Shown here in pieces: positions 11,259 through 23,161 of a stretch of 64,000 nucleotides of DNA. Position 1 is the stretch's first letter; each line of letters begins with the position of its first letter. The position numbers and the translations under genes are program-made. The notes under the pieces were generated by a model that saw only the letters and a program-made list of their open reading frames with translations, was not told the origin of the DNA and made no database searches. The stretch spans positions 14,300,854-14,364,853 of the forward strand of contig NC_045147.1 of the NCBI RefSeq assembly GCF_008831285.2, written 5' to 3'. The DNA comes from Nymphaea colorata. Its lineage: Eukaryota; Streptophyta; Magnoliopsida; Nymphaeales; Nymphaeaceae.

Positions 11259-12089
11259 TCATAACGCCATGTGAGATTAACTACTTGTGAATGTAGGGTA
11301 TAATGATATCTTTCATTCAAACCACATATATAAATACCTGCTGGTTTATTCTAATTCTTTTGGAGGCCATAGGATCTAGTTTCTGAACATATAGAAGTCG
11401 TGAGACAAGAGTGATTTTTGTGTACGAATGTGTACATTACACTCCTGAAATGTGGTGTGCAAGGTCCATCTTGGTAGATCAAGTTGTGTGCACCCACGGC
11501 AACAAACATACAACCATCAAAAAACGAGAAAGTGTTGGAGCATTTTAAATTTTTTTTTATCAAGATGTGTACTTTTTAGTCTTTTTACTTTTTATAATTT
11601 CCTTTTTATATGGTCATTACATGCAAGAAGGTGCATATAACCAGTTTCGCATTCTTGAAGGCATTGAAAGAAGCTCCTAATTGAGCAATTTCATGTGTTT
11701 GCTAATTATTTGCTCTTCATTTAAAAAGCCGCTGTTACTTCTGCAGAAAAAAGATTAAAAAAAAAAAGTGTCATTAGGCTCAAGATCCAAACATATCGTG
11801 AACGACTTTAGTGTGTTCTGGAACACATTGTAGTCAATTTCATGTTCATGCTCAAACATGGTCAAGATTCTGCTTGGTGTTGTACTTGTTTTTACCTTAT
11901 TTTCTTTTTATTATGGGATTATATTGACAGCTTTCTTGATTTTTTTTTATTTTTTTCTACTTTACAAATTTTTTTTTTTTTGAGAACTAGCGATTTAAGC
12001 GGTATCGATTGAGATAGATCAGGTAAACGCGTGGACAAGCCCATATATATGATTTAGCTCAATACAACCACAAAATGAATTGTTCAATT

Positions 12090-12240
12090 TTTTAGCAAGG
12101 TGCAGAATGTTAATGTCAAATATTCAATATGATTTTACAAAATCTATTTTAGTTCATCTAAGTGATTTCATCTTTTTGGTCAATTCAAGGGAAATTTATG
12201 ATTACTGCTTAGTGTCAGCACTGAATATGAAAAAAGAATA
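12090..12240 (+). other. possible second ycf2-derived fragment
   Basis: The stretch TTAGCAAGGTGCAGAATGTT to AATATTCAATATGATTTTAC recalls the ycf2 segment encoding KVRNVSSNIQYDS. Weaker similarity continues to about 12240 (GGTCAATTCAAGGG, CTGAATATG). In plastid ycf2 this lies roughly 0.6 kb downstream of the segment at 7884-8144 and in the same orientation. It is more diverged than the first fragment, so I hold this call loosely. Confidence 0.5.
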
Positions 12241-12759
12241 TCTAAACAGATTAAATTTATATGTTTGCAGTTTGCAGAAGGAAGGAACCATGGAAAGGTG
12301 TCAGATTCTCCTCATACATGTTCGCTGAGGTGTCTTACAATCTCTGGATATCATTGAGACAAAATTTGGTATGAAGTTGAGATGTTATCCAGCTGCATAA
12401 AAATACAATTACGGATTAAAAAGACAAATCTAACCTTCCACCCAGTTTTTGCAACACTTGAATGAAAACCAGGTTTTCACTAAATTGAGTTTTTTTTGGA
12501 ACCCAGTTTCGTGCCTTCTCAAACGCCTACTAAAGGACGGCATTTTACCTCTACACGTCTTTTTTTAGACCCCAGGGGTCTACAAAATTGAGAATTAGGT
12601 GAGGAAAGTGCCAACATAATAAAATTATAATAATAATAATAATAACAACAGCAATAATAATAGAGTAAGTTATATGTAAAATATGGTTCCTTAATCTCTT
12701 TCTCTATTTTTCTTGTTTATTTGATATATTTAATAATATTCAGTTTCAGCGACGTGGAT

Positions 12760-12975
12760 TTTGGTCAGGCAGCCGTCGCCGCCAATTCTGGAAAGAGAAA
12801 CTCTTCTCTCGGAGACTCGGACGAGTCATCAAAACGCTCTTGGCAGCAATCCGCGGTTGTCTTCGACAATCGCCATTGAACAATCAGGTCGGTGTCTTCC
12901 TCGTCTGATGATTTTACTTGAGTTTTTTTTTTAGTTCCTTTGTTTAACTTTTTTTTACATTGCATTAGAAAACTC

Positions 12976-13014
<39 letters not shown>

Positions 13015-14233
13015 ATGGATGCCGCAATTCGGTGTTTGCGTTGCTGAACTTTTTCCCCTTGTCCTCTGTAGTTTTGGTGTCTATTTAGTAAGAAAATCTA
13101 CAGTAACCCGACTCTTTGATCTTGAAATTGGAGTTCCCAAATGTATAAATTCTTGATGGGTCGCGTGCAATTCGGTGTTTCTAACTGAAATACGAAGGCG
13201 ATCCCCATTGGTTCTCAGTTTTGCATCTTCTTCCTTTGGTTTGAGTTCTTTCCTTGCCGATGAGGTTTCTTCCTGGATAAGGTATTGGGGCTTTCGATAC
13301 AAAGGGACAGCTTGGTGTGGCCGAATTTCTAGAGATATCTTGTGTTCGAGTAATTCCTTGTTTTGACTTTCCCTTGTTTCTTACTGTTCCTGCTAAGCTG
13401 TCTTTATCAGGATTACCTAATAAGAGGATTTTCTACCATATCTCTTCGGTGAAGGTTGTGCGGAAGTTATGCGCCTGGTGCATCTTCTTGATGAATAGAG
13501 ATATTTGGGCACTGTGATGGAAGAAACTGGGGGTGGGTGTTACGCCAGTGAAATGATTTATAAATGTCTGTATTTTAGCAATAACCTGAGATATGATGTT
13601 CCGCTTGTTGTTGCCACCTTGAAATTATTATAAATTTATGTTTTCTTAAGCGATAACCTGAGTTGTGATGTTCTGTTTGTTTGTTGGCATCTAGCAACTT
13701 TGCATTCTTTGGCAGGTTTGATCTAATTGCTGATTTTATTCAGGGTCGAAATATGTGTTATGAACTGCTTGGCGTCTTTTCATAATATGAATCTTTTGCG
13801 ATTAGTATAGCGTCAAGTAAACACGACACATGAAACTTAGGAAGAAATTATCGTGTCTGCTTGCTGTAATTAAAGATGAACTTCCTATTTTCTAGCTCAT
13901 ATGCTTTAGGCCAGGTTATTTATTAACGTCAAATGGTTGATGGATAAGAATAAAGCTCCTGATCTACGTCGTTTTTTTGTTTTATTATTTTATAAACTTG
14001 TTCGGTTTTGATGCCTTCTAAGCATGGTGTTTATTCTTTACACTCTGCTTATTTTTATTTTTAGTGCTGATGTTTTGGTTTCAGTATTCCTTCGGACATG
14101 GATTTGTTCTTGAATGGAAGTTAGCATGCTTGTCATGACTAAGTTTTAAACTTGTTTGGTTTCAATTTTACTTGATGATGTAGTGATCTTACAGAGTGAA
14201 GTAGCATCTGTTGAGCTGTACAAGACAGAACTG
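12760..14233 (+). promoter_or_regulatory. presumed promoter/5' UTR of Yippee gene
   Basis: This single-copy stretch precedes the Yippee ATG. Composition becomes GC-richer at 12750-12900 and a (CT)n tract follows, as in many plant leaders. A splice acceptor GATCTTACAG just before 14194 suggests a non-coding first exon and a 5' UTR intron. I cannot place the transcription start or a TATA box. From 13795 onward the sequence is repeated at 26972. Confidence 0.45.
12973..13012. repeat. (CT)n microsatellite
   Basis: A CT run of about 20 units with one interruption, in the presumed 5' untranslated region or first intron of the Yippee-like gene. CT tracts are common near plant transcription starts; any regulatory role is inference. 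Confidence 0.9.
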
Positions 14234-14784
14234 ATGGTTGAATCGGATGGACCACGACTATATAGTTGCTGCAATTGTCGGAATAATGTCTCTCTTCACG
14301 ACGATATCATATCGAAGGCATTTCAGGTGACTGCTTTTAGCCATTGCAGACTTTTTTGTGTCTTAGCATCTGACTTGTTTTTGGGGATCCCTCATAATGA
14401 CCTGCAACAGATTTCTCTTAGTTTACTTAGAAATTCTCTTCCTAGCTGCTTGCATTCTGTTTTGCTGAATTCAACTCAGCTACCAATTTTCCTCCAAATT
14501 TGCACTTTCATTCTATTTTCACCATAGTGTATTAATCGTGTCTGTAATCTGTCTAGGGAAGACATGGCAGAGCATTCCTCTTTGCTCATGCAATGAATGT
14601 AGTTTTAGGGCCAAAAGAGAATCGGCAGCTGATGACCGGTTTGCACACAGTTGCTGATGTTCATTGCTGTGAATGTCGGGAGATCTTGGGATGGAAGTAT
14701 GTAAGGGCTTATGAAGAAACACAAAAGTACAAAGAAGGAAAATACATATTGGAAAAGTTAAAGATTGTCAAGGAAAACTGGTAG
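14234..14784 (+). CDS. Yippee-like zinc-binding protein (copy A)
   Basis: Two coding exons, 14234-14326 and 14557-14784, joined at CAG/GTGACT and TCTAG/GGAAGA, encode 106 residues. The protein begins [20 protein letters not shown], continues [17 protein letters not shown], and has the second metal pair in [17 protein letters not shown] followed by [18 protein letters not shown]. Two CxxC pairs about 50 residues apart and the GLHTVAD motif define the Yippee fold, a small zinc-binding domain related to cereblon and Mis18. Plant members are of unknown biochemical role. The start fits the short plant subgroup that opens close to GPRxYSCCNC. Copy A is intact; the copy at 27414-27963 has frameshifts and is probably the same gene assembled twice. 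Confidence 0.9.
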
Positions 14785-16127
14785 CTCTTTCTGTTCTGCT
14801 TTGTGCTGATGTCTGCGACTTCTTTGGTGGTGCATCCAGATGTTCATCATGTACAGAAATCTTGATAGATGAAAATATTCAGCCATTGCTGATTGTGTAT
14901 CCTCTGTTGCTGCAGCCGGTGGTCTGTGTTCTGGATTCAAACTGCTATCTGTTTTATTCTTATTAGTCTTGTTCATTCATAAAGTCAACTGTATATAAGT
15001 GGAAGTTCCAAAACGAAGGATTTCTGTTGACAGTTCATCCTTCACTGAACTGGACATGAATTCAATGTGAACAGTGTGTACCTTCTTACATGGTGCTTGC
15101 ATATCTGAGAAAATGGTTTTAGATGTTTGTTATCGTTGCAGTCCACTTTATGATTCCCTCCTACTCTTGACTTGGAAATAAGCGAAGTGAAAGTCTTCTT
15201 GGAGACAACCGGTAAGTGTGAAATTATAGAGACAAGAATAGCGTGGAGCCCGTGCAAGGATGACACATAAATGACTAAGTGAAATTCTTGCAAAGACAAG
15301 TTACGTATTGAGGGGAGGCATAATTGCCATGCATGAAAATTCAGTGGTGTTTTGATGATGACCGCACAAGTTGTCTGTGGAGAAATGTAAGTGGCAATGT
15401 AGAGGCATTCTTTAACAAAATTGAAAATGCTAGAATGCCTGCAGGACAACCAGATCTTTGTTCTCTGTAAAGTACTTGGTGTTTGAATGTCTATGGAATG
15501 TTTACGTACTTTTTGAGGTATTGAGATCTGGTCACTGCTTGGACAATACATCTGTTGTGCCAATTGAAATCCATGGCGGCCTTATCTCTATTGACCTCGT
15601 GGGTATACTGGTAAGCTTTAAGGCAAAAATCACAGCTTAGTGACTAAATACCGGCAAACGATCGGATAAACTCGTGGGCAGTGGCAGTAGAGTGTTTATC
15701 CTATCAATCTTATGTAACTCTGCAGGTAAATCAAATGAGAGGTGGTTATTACCAGTGTATGGACAGACATAAATCGGATTTGAATACAGTACAAGCGTCA
15801 TTTTCAAGGTTGAAAAGACCGTCAGCAATCTCATTAGTTTGAGATGGGTCATTAAGATCGACCATTGAGTCACGCAAGCCCGCAAGTTGTCGTGGGGTCT
15901 TCAAAAATTGGTAGCCATCAAAATGGGATAACGTGGTGAGCACGATTCAAAGTGCCTTCTTATCAAATCATGTTGATCACTTTATGATTTTGACTAAAAT
16001 AAGTGAAGTTAAAAAGCCCATTATCCCATGGTCGGTAAAGCGGTTCATTTCAAAGGGATTTGGGTTACAAATTCTGCGATCGCTGTTATGATCTAGCCAT
16101 GCAACCGCGCCCGCCCGCGAGGATCGA

Positions 16128-16195
16128 GTGAAATTTCACGCAAAAAAAAGTCGGCCCTGCCAGGGCCGACTTTTTTTCGGGTGAAAGTTCACCCG
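16128..16195. repeat. three consecutive hairpins
   Basis: A 12-bp palindrome GTGAAATTTCAC (16128-16139) is followed by a perfect 17-bp stem with a single-base loop (16143-16159 with 16161-16177; arm AAAAAAAGTCGGCCCTG) and then CGGGTGAA/TTCACCCG around AG (16178-16195). The set recurs in copy B, with the central stem at 29321-29355. It could be the core of a short transposon; no function is known to me. Confidence 0.85.
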
Positions 16196-16236
16196 TCGTG
16201 GCCCTTACCCATCGACGACTTGCAAGGGCCGAAGCG

Positions 16237-16500
16237 GAGGGGACGAGTGAAATTGGAAGAGGGGGAATGGGAGGACGCAGAGGGGGAAGGGAGTAGCGGA
16301 GGGGGAAGCGACGACGGGTAAGGGAGAAGCGGAGGGGAGAAGAGGGGGAAGGGAGAAGCGGAGGGGGAAGAGGGAGAAGGGAGAAGAGGGGGAAGGGAGG
16401 AGCAGAGGGGGAAGGGGGCTGTCCACCGGACTACGCAGAGGGGGAACTGTCAGGGGGAAGGGAGAAGCAGAGCGGGAAGGTTGGAGAGGGAAAGAAGAGA
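16237..16500. repeat. G-rich purine tract
   Basis: Imperfect repeats of GGGGGAAGGGAGAAGCGGAG on the plus strand, with very few pyrimidines. Long frames through it give only Pro/Leu/Ser-rich or Glu/Gly/Arg-rich peptides, so I do not call a gene. Runs of four or five G could form quadruplexes. Repeated at about 29415-29680, with several G-run length differences. Confidence 0.75.
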
Positions 16501-18421
16501 AATAAGGAATAAGGGAGACCGTGAGACCGTGATCTCTTGCAGTCATGGCCGTGGTAGAGAACGCCGGCGTGGACTTGGGGCGTTTGATTGTCATTGGCTG
16601 GCCGGAATTTTGGTGACAAAGTGTTTTTTCAGATTTCAACAGTCACTTAGAAAGTCTCTCATTCATTTTACCATGTGCATCAAACACAGTTAATTTTAGT
16701 TAATTTTACCTGCAAAAAACTTTCCTATAGATCCTCAAATCGAAGGTAGGTTAAGTTTCATCTTGTATTTTTTTTTAGAAAAATTTACCGTAGTAAATTT
16801 ACCACGTTAAATTTTTCCTTGCCATCAAACGAGCCTAAAGGAAAGAGAAAAAAAAATGTGAAGTTTTAGCTAGATTTCAACTAAAACATTTTTTTTTTCC
16901 TTTGTTGTATGTTCCAGATTTTGAAGAATGGCCCGGCGTATGATATACACACAAACCAAATAGAACCCAATTCGCTTTGCCAATGCATATATGTGGATCT
17001 TTGATGCTCTTCATTATCGTAATTTTTGGATAAGAAACAAGATGTAAGTCGTGTTATTTCATAAATAAAAGAGTATCATTAAGACTTTTGAAATATTACT
17101 GCCGGCTATGAGAACCTAAGCCCACTGATCTAAATCGGTAGATAAGCTAAACCAGTGGGATTTAATATTGCCAATTCAAAAGGATAATTGCGATCATGCT
17201 TTCTTTCAAAACTTGTTCTCCGTTTATTCATTTATTAGACGTTCTGATTTGGCTTTAGTCATATTTGGTAATGTTTATATATTAATACATACTCTTTAAA
17301 GCCCTGAGTTCTTTGGAACGCAATGTTCCAATAACAAAAGGGGAGTAAATCAAACATCGGGTGAAGAATGTGTTCCCTCTTTATGAAAGGGGAAATGAAC
17401 AGAAGGGAAATTTATGCCAACCCTTCCTCCCGCGCGCACGCTTGGTTCATGCTCCTCTCCGCCCTCATACCGCTTCATTCGCCAGGTTCTCTTTCTGTCG
17501 CTCAATCTGCCTCCCTCTCTCTCGCATGATGCCGCATGTCTCAGGGGTCTCTCTCTTTCTCTCTCTCTCTCTCTCGCCCCTAAACTCTCACAAGACTTCT
17601 CCATCAGTGCGACCGTGGAAATATCTGATGTGGATGTGTGGTGCATGCGGATTGAATGATCCATTTACATCTATTGTTTGTTTGCCTTCAGAGAATTGGA
17701 GAGCGTAATTTGCCTATTCGACCCGTCTTTCTCCGTCAAACTGTTGTGCTATATGTTACACGCTTACATCTTGTCTCCTAAACCGTAAATAATCTGAACT
17801 CTGCAACTGCTTAGGTTTCCCGATAACAGTAATGTGGTTAGTCTCTTACGCCTCGCTCCCTTGCCCTCGTCCTTTTAATTACTCAGATTCTGCTTTACGT
17901 TGCATAGGCAGAAGCTATGCCCTCAGAGCAATTTATTTTCGACTCTTGCATTCTGATTGTGGTTAATCTTGTTGCTTCCGCTTTTTCATGCATCTATTGA
18001 TCCAATTCTTGAAACTTGAAATTCGAGATACTTTGAGGATTTCACCATATGATGTTCTGAAAGGGATGATAGTTCTGTCCTTCTAGGCGAATGTCTCTAT
18101 ATGTCCGAAGTCGGTGTTTAACCCATCTTCACCAAACGTTCAAATAGTATTGAAACAAGTATAGTCACCGCAAGGGTTCCTTTCTCGAGGACATATTATT
18201 CTATTTGTTTCGCACTTGGATTTCAACCTCAATATACTAAAGGCATTTTCCATCTCTTGAATTGATTCTTCATTTTCTTTCTTCGGGTAAAATTTGTTGT
18301 GCATGGAACTTATTTATTTTTCAATTAGTTGCAATTACAGCATTTCACAATTGGACAGGTACGAGGATAGTTTGTAAGATATTATTGTAGTCAGCTCCAG
18401 TGGAACTGCTAAGTTCTTGAA

Positions 18422-19239
18422 ATGTTGTTCTGCCCAACCTGTGGCAACATGCTGCTAGTGCAGCGCCCGAACCTTGGTCAATCTTCAAGGTTCTTCTGCC
18501 CAACCTGTCCATATGCGTATCCTATAGAACGTGAGGTAAGTATCTCTGGGCTTCTTTCTTGCATTTGTTGTTATTGTTTCTGGTTACTATACCTACTTTG
18601 TTGTTTAACAGCACTATTATTTCATGATATTGCAGATTTCTGTCAAGCAAAAACTCAAAAAGAAAAAATTAGATTTAGTATTCAACTACGAAGAAGCCAT
18701 GAAAAATGCGAGCAAAAGTCAAGGTATCTTTCTGTTTCATAAGCACTTTCACTGCATTGAATGTCTATGACGACGAGTTCACGCTTGGATGAAGTGCACA
18801 TATCAATTGCAGTTTCCACCGCATTCAATCTTGACCATTGAGGTCTCTAGTAAACATCGCTAGCCAGTAGACCCCATAGGAAGCCTGGGTGGTATCTGAA
18901 AAAAAGCAATGAAATGACTGGTAGAAACTCAATAGCTAAATTGCCTGCAGTATTTAAAGTATACATGCTTCGCTCAAAGCGAATATTATAATTAAATGGC
19001 CATTTATGTAAAAATATTAAAATTTTTAACCGTTATTCATTGTCACAGAAATACAAGCACATGTAACAGTAAATTGATATAAGGCTTCAAATTAATCAAT
19101 ACCCCGTTAAGCAATGTACTTCAACAGTTGGCGATGAACAGGACATTTTAGATATATGCCATATATGCAACAGCTAGAAATTCCATATATTGCATCATGA
19201 GACAATACTAACGATATGGATGGAAATGAAGCTGAGGAT

Positions 19240-19274
<35 letters not shown>

Positions 19275-20934
19275 GAGAGAGAGAGAGAGATTACTGTATC
19301 AATTTACCTTAAAACCCATAGGGAACAAAATTTCAGGAGATAAAAGGATTCTTTCTTGACTGGGTACTTAATCAATGAATCAGCTAGGTGGTCTAATTGA
19401 TATCGGATAGGTACTGTTAGGGTCGTCCTAGTTAAAGACTGGGAATGATTAGGCCAACTAGTACCCATCTTGACAAAGCCAACTCGGATTAGCTGCATTA
19501 TTGAGGTGAATTGCAACAATCGCATTATTTACATCTCGAGACAATTGTATGATGTTTTGGAAAAAAAAAACATTCTCTTGCTCACATTTTTGCAATAAAA
19601 TTACCAGTAGAAATGACAATCATCTGTGTGAGGAAGAACAGAATGCAAAATTATGTTTTCAGATGAAAACGTGCTTTCTTCAGGAGCTTTTCACAAAGAT
19701 ACGTTGCAATGAAGAATTAAAAGATTCATTAGCATTTTATAACAAAATGTTTTGATATTTATCAAACTATCCTGGTAAAAAGTTAAAATTGACAATAGAT
19801 GAAACCATTTATTTTACTATGAAGAACGGTTGGAATGTTTCACTTGTACACTTTGTTGATGTCTAACCAAACGAATGTTACAAAGGTTATAAATGAAGTT
19901 GTGCGCCGATGGACCTCTCCTCCAGCATTTCCAAATGGAAGTTGTTATTCCACTGTTTCTCTTCAAGCCAGATTCTTTATGGTTCGTATTAGTCAAACAG
20001 ATAAATAAAAATGAAATAACACATTATGCAGCACTTATTGTCTGCAAAGCTTTTTTTCCGAACTGATTGACTTCCAGTAGAAACTACAGTCCTAATTGGA
20101 ATCCTACAAAGATTAAGCTTGTGTTACCTTGTGGACTAAGATACCTGAACGATTGGTTTCCGTATAGCTTAGGAGTAATGGCTACGGGTGGACTTGGTCA
20201 AATTTAGATCGACTAACCTGTCAAGGCCATAAACCCATGGCCTCCTGGAAACTGTCAAATGCTGAGTTGTATGCCTCTAAGTTTGATGAGGTGAATGTCT
20301 AATGTCAAGGAAAGTTTTTCTAATCATCTCATGACTGGTGTGTTTATTCTATGTTGAAACTTTAAATGGTATTTTCATTTATCATGTTTTAACCATCTAG
20401 AGGTTGATCGGCATTTATGAGTTTGGTGAACTTCATTTAAATTCTGAGTTGTCCTGTAAGGCCTTCTTTCAATGGCAATCAAAGACTTCAGTGGCTGACG
20501 TCGAAAAGTTTTCCTCATTTGAACTGAAATGTTCTGTCATTTGTGATCTCGTGCTTTTTTCTTTGTTTTATCTCCAGGAGTTGAAATACGCCTTTTAAGC
20601 TATGAACACCCCTGCTGAGAAATATGTCCTGAATATTGTATGGTTATGTTGATCTAATGATAATGTGGGATGGGTGAAAGTTTCTCTTGCAGTATCAAAT
20701 GGTCTTCAATACTCTTAAAAGTCCCTGCATATCTGTCATGAAAGCATTCCTTTTTTCATCTTATCTTCATGTTATGATAGAATTATTGCAAGTTTTTCAT
20801 TTCATTTTCATTCATAAGTTTCCATTTACTATGATTTCTTTCTCATAAAAACATATGCCAGTGGAGATTTCCAAGAACAAAGTTGATTTTCTTTTTTTTG
20901 TCGATGCTGCACCCAAGTGTTAATTTATCCTATT

Positions 20935-20973
<39 letters not shown>

Positions 20974-21481
20974 TGTTTGCTTGAGGCACTGAGTGGTGGA
21001 TTGGTAGGAAGTCCTGGTTGAAGAAGAGAGGTCAATTTGCCCCTAAAACATATGGTACTTACTGGGTCCTAAGGAGCTCAAAAATTTTAATGGAATAATC
21101 TGAGATGCGGCTGAAATGACAGGATAGATTTCTCCATTTTGCATTGGATCATCATGTGTGGCCTGACACAAAACTCAGACAATGCGTTACTAGTACTTTT
21201 CAATAAAACAGGCAAAACATTTTTGCTTTACTGTTGGCTCGATTTCCCGTGTAAAAACAATATTAGAAGAATTGTCCATGTTTTACAGTGAACAACTAGG
21301 GATGTTTTTTACCAGTTTCACCAATTGTTTTTTCTTTACTCATGCAGAAACCTGCCCACGATGTGGTCATGGGGAAGCATACAGTTATGACATGCAGACG
21401 CGATCTGCTGATGAAGGTGCAACAATTTTTTTCACATGCTGCAATAGATCGTGTGGGCACCAATGGCAACACTTCAATTAA
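18422..21481 (+). CDS. RPC10: RNA polymerase III subunit RPC10 (copy A)
   Basis: Three exons, 18422-18535, 18636-18723 and 21348-21481, give 111 residues; all junctions are GT-AG. The N-terminal zinc ribbon is MLFCPTCGNM ... RFFCPTCPYAYPIERE. The linker is Lys-rich. The C-terminal TFIIS-like ribbon is ETCPRCGHGEAYSYDMQ, RSADE, then FFTCCNRSCGHQW. The RSADE acidic hairpin is the motif that promotes RNA cleavage in TFIIS and in this subunit (POLR3K, yeast Rpc11), which supports termination and reinitiation by Pol III in the nucleus. Length and the CxxC pattern fit RPC10; RPB9 and TFIIS are excluded by the CPTCGN/CPTCPY start and small size. The 2.6-kb second intron holds (CA)n and (GA)n tracts. 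The last residues, QHFN, replace the usual Arg-Asp/Glu ending. Convergent with WNK. Confidence 0.93.
19242..19290. repeat. (CA)n(GA)n microsatellite
   Basis: About 14 CA units (19242-19270) followed, after TA, by GA repeats (19273-19290), inside RPC10 intron 2. The corresponding tract in copy B (about 32422-32470) has the same length, which would be unusual for two independently evolving loci. Confidence 0.9.
20938..20968. repeat. (GA)n microsatellite
   Basis: A run of about 15 GA units in RPC10 intron 2. The same tract appears in copy B near 34117-34147. Confidence 0.9.
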
Positions 21482-23161
21482 CCTAGTCTGTCAAGCCAGA
21501 GAGGGTTTGTCAAGAATTGACAGCAAGCATTTCCATCATTTTTGCATGGTTATTTAGCTTGCTAGCTCCTTATCTTTGAAGTTTGGGTAGTAACCTGCTC
21601 TTAAGCTTCTCTGTGTTCTACTCCCTTGAGTTCGGTGTCTGCTTGACTGTTAGTTTCCAGGCTATATTAGGCACTTTTCGCCATGCAGACATTCGTCTCC
21701 TTGTTGTTCTTGCTTTTTTCTTTACATTGTTTCCTCAGATGGTTCCCAATCAAAACAGGATGAAAAAATAGGACTGCTGTTTGGTGAAATATAGATATGA
21801 CTTAGGAGAGTTGAACTTTATTAAAACTATGGTTTAAAAAAAAAAACAGAAAACAAAGAAATCCTTTCGGTTTACTTTATCATTCTATGATTGGTGGTGT
21901 ATGGAGATTCTTCTCTCTATTATGCGCTCGCCAACAAGATCTCAGAACACCTGGTTAAGGGATTGACTTAACGCCTTCAAAATTTGGGAGCTGAAAAGTT
22001 ACGTACATATGAACATCCATCATATGGTTGGTGTAAATCCATTTGCAGTTTAAGTTGACCTTAAGTAAGCTTCCTAATGTTAGGTTGTGTTTGCAGAATT
22101 AAGCTTTGTTCCTGGCAACCCCAGTATATATGTTCGCCACACTAAAGCCTGTATCGATTAATGAAGAACGATATTTGTGTAGTTGGGGGTTTCTTTGATG
22201 GGGTTGTCTATAATACCTGCCTTGAAATAGCATGGAACTTGAGAACATTGGGTGGATTTCATTGTCCCAACGGTCGGTATTTTTTAAGATTGTTATTTCA
22301 GTATTTTATTTTCTTTATATATTATTTGCTCAAATTTTAAGGATCCCTTCTCTCCTTGATGAATATTTTCGTTCAAGGTTCTCTCTCTTTCGACGATAAT
22401 TGCAGTACTCTGATTTCTCCGGGGGGGTCCTCACTTTTGCTGAGAACTGCCAAACGAAAGTTGAGATTAAACGAAACTTTATACTTGTTATAATCCTTCA
22501 GCTTTTAATTTTAACATTTTTGGCAAAACGCGTATATCGGGCAAATGAGAAAAATGAGGCCTTGTTATGATTACTGACAAAAGTTGCTTCCTGATTCGAA
22601 TTTCTCTAGAAAACCCTGCGACTTGAATCTGGCGTCTCCCTCGTTGTGAAGAGGAATTTTAAACTTTAACGGCAATGGTTGTTTATGTTTCCGCTGTTTG
22701 GTTTGCGTGGCGCGTTAACTTTTTTTACAACTTGAAATGCATGAATCTAATTTTTTCGAGCACGTGTCGATTGATAGTTCAAGCACTGACTGAACAACAC
22801 TATCTTTTGCCGAGAAGAGTTCGATTGACCTGCCAAGACGTGCTCCTAAGTCCTTGAATCTGATGGAGGTGAAGAGATTAAAACCAGCACTCTTTCTTGC
22901 TCTTAACTTTATACAGAGATAGGAAGGGGAGTCCAGGAGTCCTCTTAACTAGTCAGCAGCACAATCAAGCACATCATGACTGCTTGCTTGAGAATCTTCT
23001 GAGAAAACTCTTTAATTCATCATGATATTTCCCCACACAGAGAAAGTTGATAAAGAAAATCAAGACGTTGCTCGAACGGAACAAGTTTATTTTCGAGCAA
23101 ATGATCAAAGACATTCCTCGAAAATTAAGGGAAACAATGATCAATGTCAAGCTAATTAGCG
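21482..23161. other. spacer between convergent RPC10 and WNK
   Basis: Holds the 3' untranslated regions of both genes. No conserved protein is seen. Homopolymer runs at 21835-21846 and 22421-22427 differ in length from or resemble those of copy B. Repeated at 34661-36343. Confidence 0.5.

Larger units (their letters stand above)
8835..12759. other. repeat-rich spacer, no gene seen
   Basis: No protein family is recognisable in this 3.9 kb. It contains compact palindromes at 9799-9857, a fold-back element at 11111-11258, a possible second ycf2 fragment at 12090-12240 and a TAATAA microsatellite near 12628-12662. Sequence at 9360-9780 repeatedly uses words such as CGTCA and TGACG in both orientations and may be a decayed transposon. 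Confidence 0.5.
14785..18421. other. spacer between Yippee and RPC10
   Basis: No protein-coding gene is recognised. It contains a set of hairpins at 16128-16195, a purine-rich G tract at 16237-16500, and a CT-rich stretch near 17513-17577 that may be the RPC10 leader. Candidate introns in the RPC10 5' UTR cannot be resolved without transcripts. The region is repeated at 27964-31601. Confidence 0.5.

Noticed and set aside
16143-16177. Bacterial rho-independent terminator or bacterial contamination
   Set aside because: The surroundings are continuous plant spacer between intron-containing genes, and the structure is one of three adjacent palindromes.
16205-16639. Minus-strand open frame of about 144 codons rich in Pro, Leu and Ser
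   Set aside because: It is the translation of a purine-rich low-complexity tract; the frame changes between the two copies because G runs differ, and no domain is present.
17350-17708. Overlapping open frames of about 80-115 codons on both strands
   Set aside because: They cover a CT-rich tract just upstream of RPC10 and consist of Ser/Leu/Arg repeats; more likely leader or promoter sequence.
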